Source: Candidatus Methanomethylophilaceae archaeon (lineage in GTDB: Archaea; Thermoplasmatota; Thermoplasmata; Methanomassiliicoccales; Methanomethylophilaceae). Taken from it: a DNA stretch of 40,377 nt. The notes beneath the pieces were generated by a model. That model had not been told where the DNA came from, ran no database searches, and was given only the letters and a program-made list of their open reading frames with translations. Positions within the stretch are counted from its first letter, which is position 1, and every line of letters starts with the position of its first letter. This document shows, piece by piece, positions 14,544 to 22,565 of the stretch. The DNA lies in the NCBI GenBank assembly GCA_023230065.1, contig JALNYB010000004.1, forward strand, positions 1 through 40,377, given 5' to 3'. A program made the position numbers and the translations under genes.

Positions 14544-16253
14544 TCACAGTTCGTTATTCACTGCGTCGGGTCCCACCTCGTTGGTTCTGATTCTGATCGC
14601 GTTCTCAACATTGTAGATAAAGATCTTGCCATCTCCGAGTGATCCTGTGTAAATTGCTTCCTTAACAGCATTAATAACAGTCTCAACTGAAATCTTCTTA
14701 TTGACAACGATCTCGGCCTTGAGCTTAGGCAATAATGTACTGTCCATCTCAACACCACGATACAATGTTGTCTGACCTCTCTGCACTCCGTATCCTTCTA
14801 CGTAAGTGACCGTCATGCCTGTGACTCCGATAGAGTCCATCTTAGACATCAACGCCGCAAGCTTTTCACGAGAAGTTATCACAACGATCTTCTTCAATGT
14901 ACCTGGTTCTGGAATACTGTAGTCAGTAACTGCGATTCCTGGTAACTCAGACGGCGGTGCCATCGGAGTGATAGGAAGACCTAATTCTGATTCATTGTGA
15001 ATGATATGCAGATCAGGCATCATACCAGAATAAGCAGAAGCCAATCCGTGTTCTGTAAGATCGAGACCTGTGAGTTCTTCCTCTGCACTGACACGAAGAC
15101 CGACAGTATGCTTGAGCACATAGAATGTTATTCCCATTGTAAGAACTGCCCATCCTGCGATCGCTCCTATACCCAATAACTGTATTCCAAGGATGTGTAG
15201 GCTTCCTCCATAGAGAAGACCTGTTGCACCCCACCAGCAATCAGGGTTAGCGAGGAATGCTACCATGACTGTACCTAGTGCACCACAAGCACCGTGTACG
15301 GCAAATGCTCCTACCGGATCATCGATACGCATTCTCTTTTCAACGAATTCAGCTACATATACGACAGCAATTCCTGCTGCCGCACCGATTATGATTCCCC
15401 CATAATAATCAACGGCTGCGGCACCTGCACAGATCGCTACCATACCAGCCAAACATCCGTTAAGTGTAAATGAGACATCGGGATGTCCAAACTTGAGCCA
15501 GGTAGTTACCATTGCGGCAATAGTACCTGCAGCTGCTGCCAGACATGTGATCAGAAGTACCTCTGATGTCAAAGTTGCAGATTCGAAAGTAGACACCCCC
15601 AATGAGGAACCCCCATTGAACCCGAACCATCCGAACCATAGTATGAATACTCCTAGTGCACCGAGTGTCAAGTTATGACCTGGAATTGCGTGCGCCTTTC
15701 CGTCCTTGCTGTACTTTCCAATACGCGGTCCCAAGAAGTATGCACCTAACAAAGCGGTTATTCCACCTAACATGTGCACAGCCGTAGATCCTGCGAAATC
15801 GATATATCCCATGTTTAGAAGCCATCCGTTCGAACTCCAAACCCAATGACAAACCACGGGATATACGAACGTACAGATGACAATAGAATAAAGACAATAT
15901 GATCCAAACTTGGTACGTTCTGCCATACCTCCTGAAACAATCGTGGCCGTTGCGCCGGCAAACACCAATTGGAACAGAATGTATGCTCCGGAAGTATATC
16001 CATTGGATAGATCTGTGTGTGACATAAATAAATCGGGAATTCCGATTATTCCCCATCCGTTCAAATCAGTTCCATAAGCGAAACTGCATCCTATTGCTAT
16101 GAAGACAATTGTGGCAAACGCCATATCAAGAGTGTTCTTCATGATTATGTTACCAGCGTTCTTGGCTCTGGTAAAACCAGCTTCGACCATCGCGAAACCA
16201 GCTTGCATGAAAAATACCAATGCTGCGGCCACTATGACCCAGAGCGTATCCAC
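14544..16253 (-). CDS. amt-glnK: ammonium transporter fused to a PII (GlnK) domain
   Basis: 569 residues. Residues 1 to about 400 are an Amt channel (FFMQAGFAMVEAGFTRAKNAGNIIMKN, the central twin-helix region, and TEHGLASAY at its end). A linker follows, then a complete PII domain (about 450-569) with the C-terminal signature GDGKIFIYNVENAIRIRTNE. In the T loop Gln39 and Tyr46 (PII numbering) are kept, but Tyr51, the uridylylation site in enteric bacteria, is Met. So the channel carries its own ammonium/2-oxoglutarate gate. The start is uncertain: GTG at 16253 is the first canonical codon, yet the frame stays open upstream to about 16315 with no ATG, and a four-codon ATG GTG AAA TAA sits at 16328, near the expected transcription start. 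A TATA box (16350-16359) and palindrome 16369-16386 lie upstream. Confidence 0.92.
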   Translation of the reverse strand: MDTLWVIVAAALVFFMQAGFAMVEAGFTRAKNAGNIIMKNTLDMAFATIVFIAIGCSFAYGTDLNGWGIIGIPDLFMSHTDLSNGYTSGAYILFQLVFAGATATIVSGGMAERTKFGSYCLYSIVICTFVYPVVCHWVWSSNGWLLNMGYIDFAGSTAVHMLGGITALLGAYFLGPRIGKYSKDGKAHAIPGHNLTLGALGVFILWFGWFGFNGGSSLGVSTFESATLTSEVLLITCLAAAAGTIAAMVTTWLKFGHPDVSFTLNGCLAGMVAICAGAAAVDYYGGIIIGAAAGIAVVYVAEFVEKRMRIDDPVGAFAVHGACGALGTVMVAFLANPDCWWGATGLLYGGSLHILGIQLLGIGAIAGWAVLTMGITFYVLKHTVGLRVSAEEELTGLDLTEHGLASAYSGMMPDLHIIHNESELGLPITPMAPPSELPGIAVTDYSIPEPGTLKKIVVITSREKLAALMSKMDSIGVTGMTVTYVEGYGVQRGQTTLYRGVEMDSTLLPKLKAEIVVNKKISVETVINAVKEAIYTGSLGDGKIFIYNVENAIRIRTNEVGPDAVNNEL

Positions 16254-16368
16254 CGAATTGAACGATGCGGCGGCGTCTAGGGAGTCCAGTAGTTGATATC
16301 CGAAAGGTGCTAACGTTTTATTTCACCATAATTTGCAATTATGTATTTGTATATAAAATTTATGTTTT

Positions 16369-16386
16369 ATTAGACAAATGTCTAAT
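16369..16386. promoter_or_regulatory. palindromic operator, copy 1
   Basis: ATTAGACA-AA-TGTCTAAT, perfect eight-base arms. It sits about 10 bases before the TATA box (16350-16359) of amt-glnK, where it would cover or touch the BRE. A nitrogen-responsive regulator is a natural guess from the target gene. Confidence 0.65.
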
Positions 16387-16623
16387 TTGATTATATACAA
16401 TTATTCATGATATTAAACAAATAATGAATTAATTTGGAATTAATAATATATAATTAATCATATCTGGATGTCCATTTTAAAATGTGTTGCAAAAAGATGT
16501 GTCTTAAAAATGCATATTAGACAAATGTCTAATAAACTCTTTGTGAGCTATTCAAAACACATATCAGAAATAAAAAGTAGATCTGCACCGAAAAATAATG
16601 ATGCAAATAATATGTTTATTTGT
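16387..16623. other. intergenic region with one operator copy and no supported gene
   Basis: AT-rich upstream region of amt-glnK. Apart from palindrome copy 2 I see nothing. A 70-codon plus-strand ORF (16468-16680) crosses the palindrome and the end of the opposite gene and is judged spurious. Confidence 0.5.
16516..16533. promoter_or_regulatory. palindromic operator, copy 2
   Basis: Identical to copy 1, and 147 bases from it, which is 14 turns of DNA at 10.5 bases per turn. Both sites face the same side of the helix, as looping regulators need. It lies between amt-glnK and the four-helix membrane protein gene. Confidence 0.6.
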
Positions 16624-16986
16624 TTAAATTCTAACAAAACCGGAATCGAACCATGTCCTTGTCACTCTGACAATCCATGAGATCGAGATCATAGCTGTCA
16701 TTAGCAAGCCGCATATCCAAAGCATATCAGATGTCTCGATATATGCAACTACAAAATACACTGAAAATATCAAAAGCATTGCGAGAGTAAAATGCCACGC
16801 ATACCATCTTCTTAAACGAACCAATGTTCCGCAGACGATGCACATGATACCTATTACAAATGATATGACAGCGAACGACGCATCGTTCAAATTGAGATAT
16901 CCTGCATAGATCATAACTACGCCTAATATCGCCAATAGGATCTCCACCAGACGAACGATCAATGGCTTGTCAAACAAGAAGCTCAT
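16624..16986 (-). CDS. four-helix membrane protein of unknown function (120 aa)
   Basis: 120 residues with four hydrophobic helices (about 10-28, 35-55, 65-85, 90-108), short loops, and arginines at the cytoplasmic edges (VRLRRWY, VRVTRTWFDS). Not recognised. A TATA-like TTTTATAAAC near 17018-17030 lies 30-40 bases before the ATG, and palindrome copy 3 lies about 40 bases further upstream. Its setting between amt-glnK and copies of the same operator suggests it responds to the same signal, perhaps nitrogen, but function cannot be read from sequence. Confidence 0.7.
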   Translation of the reverse strand: MSFLFDKPLIVRLVEILLAILGVVMIYAGYLNLNDASFAVISFVIGIMCIVCGTLVRLRRWYAWHFTLAMLLIFSVYFVVAYIETSDMLWICGLLMTAMISISWIVRVTRTWFDSGFVRI

Positions 16987-17068
16987 ACACTGACAGAATA
17001 TGTTCTCATTAATAAATGTTTATAAAATACCATAATTGTAATTTGTTTATACATCAATATGCTATTTT

Positions 17069-17086
17069 AATAGACAAATGTCTAAT
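17069..17086. promoter_or_regulatory. palindromic operator, copy 3 (one mismatch)
   Basis: AATAGACA-AA-TGTCTAAT differs from copies 1 and 2 by one base in the left arm. It lies about 40 bases upstream of the TATA box of the four-helix protein gene and 12 bases past the MFS stop codon. Confidence 0.6.
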
Positions 17087-17097
17087 ATGATAATTAA

Positions 17098-18291
17098 TTA
17101 TTCTATTTCGTCTAAAGACTGTTTGTTCATTTTCATACCATGTAAAATGATGTACATTATCAAACTCAAAACTGCAACACCTGCCATCATCAGATACATC
17201 TCTCTGTAACCGTAATATGTGATCAATATACCCAAGAACAACGGTCCGATACCATATGCCACCTCATTGAAACTCGTGAAAGTAGCCAAGGCAATACCAT
17301 AACGATATTTGGGGGCAGTCCTGATAACTATGGATTGACCTACTGTGTTGACTATTGCAATACCGAAACCTAGCAAGAATCCCGCCAATAATAATACAAC
17401 ACCTGTATTTGCCATACTCAAAATCACCATTCCGACTACGAATAATACAATACTTGGAATGATTATCGCATTCTCTCCTCTATGATCATAGATCCTTAAG
17501 AGGAACAATCTAGAGATCAATGTTGATATGGCGATCATTATGAAAAATACTGAAGTGGCTCCAGCAAGATCTATAGATGTTCCATACTGAGCTACAAATG
17601 TAAGGACACCGGAATACGAGAAGTAGAATATCAAACAAACAAACGAGATCTTCAGTGCAGATTTCTCAATGAACGAGTTCAATTTGAATCCTGAGATCGA
17701 AGAACGCTGTTCCGATGTCAGAGTAACCTTTGGAAGTATCATCATCAATGCCAATATCGTACAGATCACATATACAACAAGATTCAATGTGAATATCGTG
17801 GTGTAATCACCAAGTTGCAACAATACTATGCTTAAATACGGTCCCACAGCTGATGCAATAGAGAAACTGAGCATAAAATAACCCATTCCCTCCCCACGTC
17901 TATTCGCTGGAACGACATCCGCAATAACCGTGTTGATTGCTAATGTACATATTCCATAACAAAGACCGTGCGCTAATCTAACAATATACATCAATATAAG
18001 TGTTGGAACTAAAAAATACAGCAAGGACAGGAATGTGCTTATTATCAGACCGATCATAAGAAGCTTCTTTCTTCCTATCACATCGATATATCTTCCAAAT
18101 ATCAAACGGCCTATCAAACCACCGAAAATAAAGATGCTGGCAGTAAAACCAGCTTCAGCAGATGAAGCATGAAATTGTTCGGTGGAATAATTTGACATGC
18201 AAATATACAATAAGAAAAAACTGACCGAATAGCAGAATGATATCACTGTGCACAGAGTGAAGTTCTTTGTGAAAAGTCCCGATACTGCCAT
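17098..18291 (-). CDS. major facilitator superfamily transporter
   Basis: 397 residues with 12 predicted helices in two halves. The loop between helices 2 and 3 has the MFS signature GRLIFGRYIDVIGRKK (about 61-76), and LARHG-like and GEGMGYFMLSFSIASAVGPY segments in helices 4-5 fit drug/metabolite:proton antiporters. The substrate is unknown. A TATA-like AAATAAATATAT at 18318-18330 lies about 30 bases before the ATG, so the leader is very short. It is divergent from the ADH synthase gene, and the same strand as the membrane protein and amt-glnK. Confidence 0.88.
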   Translation of the reverse strand: MAVSGLFTKNFTLCTVISFCYSVSFFLLYICMSNYSTEQFHASSAEAGFTASIFIFGGLIGRLIFGRYIDVIGRKKLLMIGLIISTFLSLLYFLVPTLILMYIVRLAHGLCYGICTLAINTVIADVVPANRRGEGMGYFMLSFSIASAVGPYLSIVLLQLGDYTTIFTLNLVVYVICTILALMMILPKVTLTSEQRSSISGFKLNSFIEKSALKISFVCLIFYFSYSGVLTFVAQYGTSIDLAGATSVFFIMIAISTLISRLFLLRIYDHRGENAIIIPSIVLFVVGMVILSMANTGVVLLLAGFLLGFGIAIVNTVGQSIVIRTAPKYRYGIALATFTSFNEVAYGIGPLFLGILITYYGYREMYLMMAGVAVLSLIMYIILHGMKMNKQSLDEIE

Positions 18292-18355
18292 TTTATCAAT
18301 ACGCCACTTACATGGATATATTTATTTATCACGAATCAGGCATCCGATGAAAATC

Positions 18356-18363
18356 TTTATATC
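18356..18363 (+). promoter_or_regulatory. TATA box of the ADH synthase gene
   Basis: TTTATATC about 30 bases before the ATG at 18393. No ribosome binding site is seen, so the leader is at most a few bases. Confidence 0.5.
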
Positions 18364-18368
18364 GTGTG

Positions 18369-18389
18369 CCGTGTTAACACGTAGCACGG
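18369..18389. promoter_or_regulatory. palindromic operator candidate of the aromatic pathway genes
   Basis: The perfect 12-base palindrome CGTGTTAACACG (18370-18381) overlaps a second pair CCGTG (18369-18373)/CACGG (18385-18389). Both lie between the TATA box and the start codon, where a bound protein would block transcription. Confidence 0.55.
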
Positions 18390-18392
18390 TAG

Positions 18393-19193
18393 ATGATTAA
18401 TACGTTTGGAAAAAACATTAGAATGGAAAGAATAATCGACAGAGACAGCGGAAATGCAGTAGTCGTACCCCTGGACCACGGAATAAGTATTGGACCTATT
18501 CCCGGCCTGATTGATATGAAAAAAACTGTTAATGATATTGTATTGGGCGGTGCAACAGCAGTATTGATGCACAAAGGTCTTGTTCCTCAAGGACACAGGA
18601 CATCAGGCCCTGATGTTGGGTTGATCCTCCATCTCTCAGCATCCACGGATCTCGGTGTAACCTCCAATAGTAAAGTACTCGTTGCAAGTGTAGAAGAAGC
18701 ACTAAAAATGGGAGCAGACGCATGCTCAATACACATAAACATAGGCGCAGAAACAGAGCCTATGATGCTTGCAGACATGGGAAAAGTATCCAGAGACTGC
18801 AGTGAATGGGGAATGCCTCTCATAGCAATGGCGTACCCCCGCGGACCTTCGATCAAGAACGCTTACGATCCGCAGGCCATCGCACAATGTGCAAGAGTCG
18901 CAATGGAATTGGGTGCAGATATTGTCAAAGTAAGCTACACTGGAGACATAGATTCATTCAGAACCGTTGTAAAAGGCGCTATGGTCCCCGTACTCATAGC
19001 AGGCGGACCAAAAATGGATTCGGACATGGCTATACTCAACATGGTCCATGATTCACTTGAAGCAGGTGGACACGGTGTATCCATCGGAAGAAATATATTC
19101 CAACATAAGAACGTGCGTGGAATAACATCGGCAATATCCGATATCGTCCTTCATGAAGCAACTGTAGAAGAAGCAGCCAAACACCTGAGATAA
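18393..19193 (+). CDS. 2-amino-3,7-dideoxy-D-threo-hept-6-ulosonate (ADH) synthase
   Basis: 266 residues, class I aldolase of the DeoC/FbaB type. ADH synthase makes the first intermediate of the archaeal route to 3-dehydroquinate, using aspartate semialdehyde and a sugar-derived partner in place of the DAHP pathway. Visible are [16 protein letters not shown] (19-38), the Schiff-base lysine at Lys179 in [11 protein letters not shown], and the phosphate-binding IAGGPK and [10 protein letters not shown] loops. This length and these motifs match the MJ0400 family; a plain fructose-bisphosphate aldolase is the alternative, less likely beside tyrA. It is 24-39 bases from the next gene, probably one transcript. 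Confidence 0.87.
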   Translation: MINTFGKNIRMERIIDRDSGNAVVVPLDHGISIGPIPGLIDMKKTVNDIVLGGATAVLMHKGLVPQGHRTSGPDVGLILHLSASTDLGVTSNSKVLVASVEEALKMGADACSIHINIGAETEPMMLADMGKVSRDCSEWGMPLIAMAYPRGPSIKNAYDPQAIAQCARVAMELGADIVKVSYTGDIDSFRTVVKGAMVPVLIAGGPKMDSDMAILNMVHDSLEAGGHGVSIGRNIFQHKNVRGITSAISDIVLHEATVEEAAKHLR

Positions 19194-19232
19194 AATACAA
19201 AAAGAACAATAACAACGTTGAACAGTGGTATC

Positions 19233-20294
19233 ATGGACTTGGAAGAACTCAGGACAAATATCAGAGAAACAGACGATGAGATAATGGAACTCATCAAAAA
19301 GAGAACTGATATCGCAGAAAAAGTCGGCAGATACAAGATAGCCAAAGAACTCCCGATCAGAAATACTGAAGTGGAAGAAAAAAACATTGTAAGATACAGA
19401 GAATTTGCTGAAAACAATCAGTTGAATCCGGATATGATGGAAACTGTCTTCAGAGCAATCATACAAGAAGCTGTAGAAAAGGAGGCTTCCATCCCCCATC
19501 CAGATACTTTCCTCAAAAACATAGCAATCATTGGCGGTGCCGGTAAAATGGGAAAATGGATGTGCGAAATCCTTTCTAAAACCGGCCATAAAATCACAAT
19601 CATAGACTCTTCGTTACAAAACGGATCAACAATAGAAGATGCGAAATTTGCAGATATCGTGATTGTTTCCATACCTATATCGGCTGTTAATGAAGTAATG
19701 ATGAAACTTGAAAAATGCTGTTCTGATGAAACACTGATATTCGACCTCTCCTCATTGAAAACACCTGCATCAGCCACTCTCAAAAGAATGGCGAAAACAA
19801 AGAATGTATGTTCAGTACACCCGATGTTCGGGCCATCGGCAAGATCTATGTATGACCAAAATATGATCATCTGCGACTGCGGTAATCCTAAAGCAGTAGA
19901 GGAAGTAACAAAATTACTTGATAATAAAGGTGCTAACATCCGCATAATGGATCTGGATTCCCATGACAAATACATGTCATATGTACTTGGACTGAGCCAT
20001 GCGATCAATATCGCATTCTTCACTGCACTTCAAAGAAGTAATATTTCATTCAGAGACATGAATTCAGTAGCATCTACAACATTCAAGAAGATCATGGATA
20101 CAAACAAATCCGTCGCGTTAGAGGATCCCAAACTATACTACGAGATACAGCACATAAATGCTAACCGGGATGCTCTTTGGGATACGTTCTCCAAAGCTGT
20201 CGAAGATCTTAAAAAAGCATCTTTAGATCAGGACCCTGCAAAATTCATAGAACTTATGAATCTTGGAAAAACATATTTTGATGCAGATATCTAA
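19233..20294 (+). CDS. tyrA: chorismate mutase-prephenate dehydrogenase fusion
   Basis: 353 residues. The N-terminal 85 residues are an AroQ chorismate mutase (ELRTNIRETDDEIMELIKKR, VGRYKIAKELPIRN). From about 95 on comes prephenate dehydrogenase: NAD-binding IAIIGGAGKMGKWM, catalytic histidine in SVHPMFGPS, and a C-terminal helical dimer part. It makes 4-hydroxyphenylpyruvate, the tyrosine precursor, from chorismate. I start at the ATG at 19233 rather than the TTG at 19218. It follows the ADH synthase gene; the genes for the middle of the shikimate route are not in this window. A terminator overlaps its stop codon. Confidence 0.92.
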   Translation: MDLEELRTNIRETDDEIMELIKKRTDIAEKVGRYKIAKELPIRNTEVEEKNIVRYREFAENNQLNPDMMETVFRAIIQEAVEKEASIPHPDTFLKNIAIIGGAGKMGKWMCEILSKTGHKITIIDSSLQNGSTIEDAKFADIVIVSIPISAVNEVMMKLEKCCSDETLIFDLSSLKTPASATLKRMAKTKNVCSVHPMFGPSARSMYDQNMIICDCGNPKAVEEVTKLLDNKGANIRIMDLDSHDKYMSYVLGLSHAINIAFFTALQRSNISFRDMNSVASTTFKKIMDTNKSVALEDPKLYYEIQHINANRDALWDTFSKAVEDLKKASLDQDPAKFIELMNLGKTYFDADI

Positions 20295-20320
20295 CAAATG
20301 TCTGCATGATTTTTTATAAT
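20281..20320 (+). terminator. terminator overlapping the tyrA stop codon
   Basis: ATGCAGA (20281-20287) pairs with TCTGCAT (20301-20307), followed by GATTTTTTATAATTTTA. The hairpin begins inside the last codons of tyrA. Confidence 0.65.
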
Positions 20321-20366
20321 TTTATCTAACCTATTCAATAGATATTAAAACTTAGAGAATTCGATC

Positions 20367-21626
20367 TCACAGATACGTTAGGAACAGTATTGTAATTATC
20401 AAAGTGATAACAGACATCGGAATTCCTATTTTGATATATTTCCAGAAATTCAACTTGATATCTACTTTTTCTGCTTCTTCTGCAACTATTATATTGGCAG
20501 CAGCACCCATCAGAGTTGCATTTCCCGCCAAAGTAGATGCTGCTGCCAAAGTCAACCAGAGAGTAACATCCCCCGCAGGCAACATCTCTCCAATAAGCAT
20601 CACAGATGGCACATTACTTATCAAATTAGCCAAAATGGCCGAGAACAACGTTAATCCTCCTATAGTTGGTATCTCTCCATACCCGAATCCTGGAAATAAA
20701 TTGGCGATCTCTTGCAATAACCCCGACTGCACTACACCAGCCATGAGTATGAACAAACCGATGAAGAAAAACAATATTGACCAATCTATACGCTTTACAA
20801 CCCAAATCGCATTGGATGTTCCCCTCGTCATAACAATCAGTAACGAAATAGCACCAGAAACCATTGCGATCTCAGAAAGTTTGACACCGATATAACTTGA
20901 AATTGCAAAAAAGAATACTGTGGCAACCAATAGAATGAGCATGAAATACAATCTATATCTATCAACAGATCTCGTCGCCTGAATAGATTGATTTGTGTGT
21001 CTTCCAAGTTTCTCATCCATTGATTTACGATAAAAGAAACAAACAAACAAAATTGCAACCGCCAGACATATAACAGCCAGCGGAACCAATCTTATGGAGA
21101 AATCGATAAAATCTATACCAGCTTTTGTTGCAATATATGCATTCTGTGGATTTCCGATAACAGTTGATACACTTCCGATATTAGCAGAAACGAAAACCGC
21201 GACCAGGTAAGGTATCGGATTCGCCTTCAATGCTCTACAACAACGTATTACTATAGGCGTGAACAAGAGAACAACTGCATCATTGAGCATTATCGCGGAT
21301 AGAAAAGCTGAGATCAACATGATCATTATCAAAAGTTTTCTTTTTGACGGAGACTTGCTGATAAGTTTTGATACAATTATCTCGAAGAAACCAGTGAATT
21401 CTAATCCAGTGATAAGAAGCATCATCCCTAACAACAAGAAAATAACATCGAAATCAATAAAATCCCACGCTTCACGGAGTGAAACTATACCGAACACCAA
21501 CATCAAAACGCCGCCCAATAATGCGGCGACATCCCTTCTAACATTGACTGTAGGAAGTCTTCTAACAGATATCAAAAGGTATGTGAACAGGAATATTGCA
21601 AAAGCAGCGATCAACACATAAGACAT
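20367..21626 (-). CDS. ArsB/NhaD/SLC13-type ion transporter
   Basis: 419 residues with about 11 or 12 helices in two repeats. Each repeat has a re-entrant signature: SAFLSAIMLNDAVVLLFTPI (about 105-124) with NIGSVSTVIGNPQN, and ILANLISNVPSVMLIGEMLP with LAGNATLMGAAANIIV. These mark the ion transporter superfamily members YbiR/ArsB/NhaD/CitM. The substrate could be arsenite, sodium/proton or a carboxylate anion. No arsenic genes are nearby, so an arsenite role is not supported. It is convergent with tyrA, and the small peptide gene 34 bases upstream is on the same strand. Confidence 0.83.
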   Translation of the reverse strand: MSYVLIAAFAIFLFTYLLISVRRLPTVNVRRDVAALLGGVLMLVFGIVSLREAWDFIDFDVIFLLLGMMLLITGLEFTGFFEIIVSKLISKSPSKRKLLIMIMLISAFLSAIMLNDAVVLLFTPIVIRCCRALKANPIPYLVAVFVSANIGSVSTVIGNPQNAYIATKAGIDFIDFSIRLVPLAVICLAVAILFVCFFYRKSMDEKLGRHTNQSIQATRSVDRYRLYFMLILLVATVFFFAISSYIGVKLSEIAMVSGAISLLIVMTRGTSNAIWVVKRIDWSILFFFIGLFILMAGVVQSGLLQEIANLFPGFGYGEIPTIGGLTLFSAILANLISNVPSVMLIGEMLPAGDVTLWLTLAAASTLAGNATLMGAAANIIVAEEAEKVDIKLNFWKYIKIGIPMSVITLIITILFLTYL

Positions 21627-21659
21627 TTAGATCTCTGTTCTCTTAAAATTCAACCGATC

Positions 21660-21758
21660 TCAACCTATCAAAGCTGATGCAGCTACTACGAACACGACTA
21701 TGACCATGATGAATACCATGAACCATGCCATCATTTTGATCTTGACTTCCTGCTTCAT
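21660..21758 (-). CDS. single-helix membrane peptide (32 aa)
   Basis: 32 codons, ATG at 21758 to TGA at 21660. A short basic start (MKQEVKIK) is followed by one hydrophobic helix of about 22 residues (AWFMVFIMVIVVFVVAASAL). AGGGAC lies just before the ATG, and a TATA-like TTTAAAGATA near 21780 has the right spacing. It sits between two transporter genes on the same strand and could be an accessory subunit of the ArsB/NhaD-type transporter downstream, a guess from position only. Confidence 0.5.
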   Translation of the reverse strand: MKQEVKIKMMAWFMVFIMVIVVFVVAASALIG

Positions 21759-21863
21759 CGTCCCTCTGCATGTTGACAATATCTTTAAACATTGCTCTTA
21801 AAAAAATATTACGGATAAAATAGATAATGTAAAAGGTTTAATTTTCCAATATGTAAACTCTGT

Positions 21864-22361
21864 TTACAGTATGGGGATCTTTCCTTCGAGCGCCAATGCA
21901 AACGAAAGATAGATGTTCAACAGGAAGTTTGCAAGTGCTGAAATTCCAATCAACCAGTGCCAATAATCTCCGCCGATAACAACTGATAATCCTACAGTAA
22001 GGAAGATCAAACCTGTTGTCAAACAGATACCAGATAATGCCTTGGGTGTTTTTGCGACTACAGACCATATTATGGCCAAGAAGAACACAAGTGCAAATGC
22101 AATATTTTCCCACTGACCCATTCCGAAACCTGTCAATGCAACTGCTGCACCTACAAGCATGAATACTGTAAATCCAAAATTGCTATCTGATTTAAATGCA
22201 TGAACTGCAACAAGGACGATCAATAATCCCATTACTATGAAGAACCATGCTGATGGAACTCCTTCGTTGTACAGCTGAAGAATAGCAAGAGGTAATGATA
22301 CCACTGCAACTAAAAATAGACCCAATGCTGTTGGGTCAAGACATTTTTCACATTCTACCAT
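21864..22361 (-). CDS. GPR1/FUN34/YaaH-family (acetate/succinate) transporter
   Basis: 165 residues, six helices. The N-terminal motif LDPTALGLFLVA corresponds to the NPAPLGL signature of the YaaH/SatP family, channels or carriers for acetate and other small carboxylates; the start of the motif is changed (NP to DP). The cysteines before it (CEKC) are unusual. I start at the ATG at 22361, seven bases after GGAGGA; the TTG at 22376 falls inside that ribosome binding site. A TATA-like TTTTATATATAC near 22417-22428 gives a leader of about 40 bases. Acetate uptake would suit a gut methanogen that needs acetate as a carbon source. Confidence 0.82.
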   Translation of the reverse strand: MVECEKCLDPTALGLFLVAVVSLPLAILQLYNEGVPSAWFFIVMGLLIVLVAVHAFKSDSNFGFTVFMLVGAAVALTGFGMGQWENIAFALVFFLAIIWSVVAKTPKALSGICLTTGLIFLTVGLSVVIGGDYWHWLIGISALANFLLNIYLSFALALEGKIPIL

Positions 22362-22565
22362 GTAATTTTCCTCCAATAAGGTTTTACCCTCGCCAATATA
22401 ATCGCATCAGATGTATATATAAAACATAGTATGGATGGATGCTTTTTAACAATTACCCAGAGGCAATGAAATCATAAAGATGCAAATAACAGAAAGATGT
22501 GTTATCTATACAGATTATAACTAAATACTTTTAAATAAGAGTAGTTGTAACTATTTTACAATAAC

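Noticed and set aside
16468..16680. 70-residue plus-strand ORF
   Set aside because: It contains the operator palindrome, runs antisense into the four-helix protein gene, and has no ribosome binding site or protein-like pattern.
20281..20307. Fourth copy of the amt operator (CTAACAAATGTCT)
   Set aside because: Only the right half matches; the symmetry here is the ATGCAGA/TCTGCAT terminator stem.
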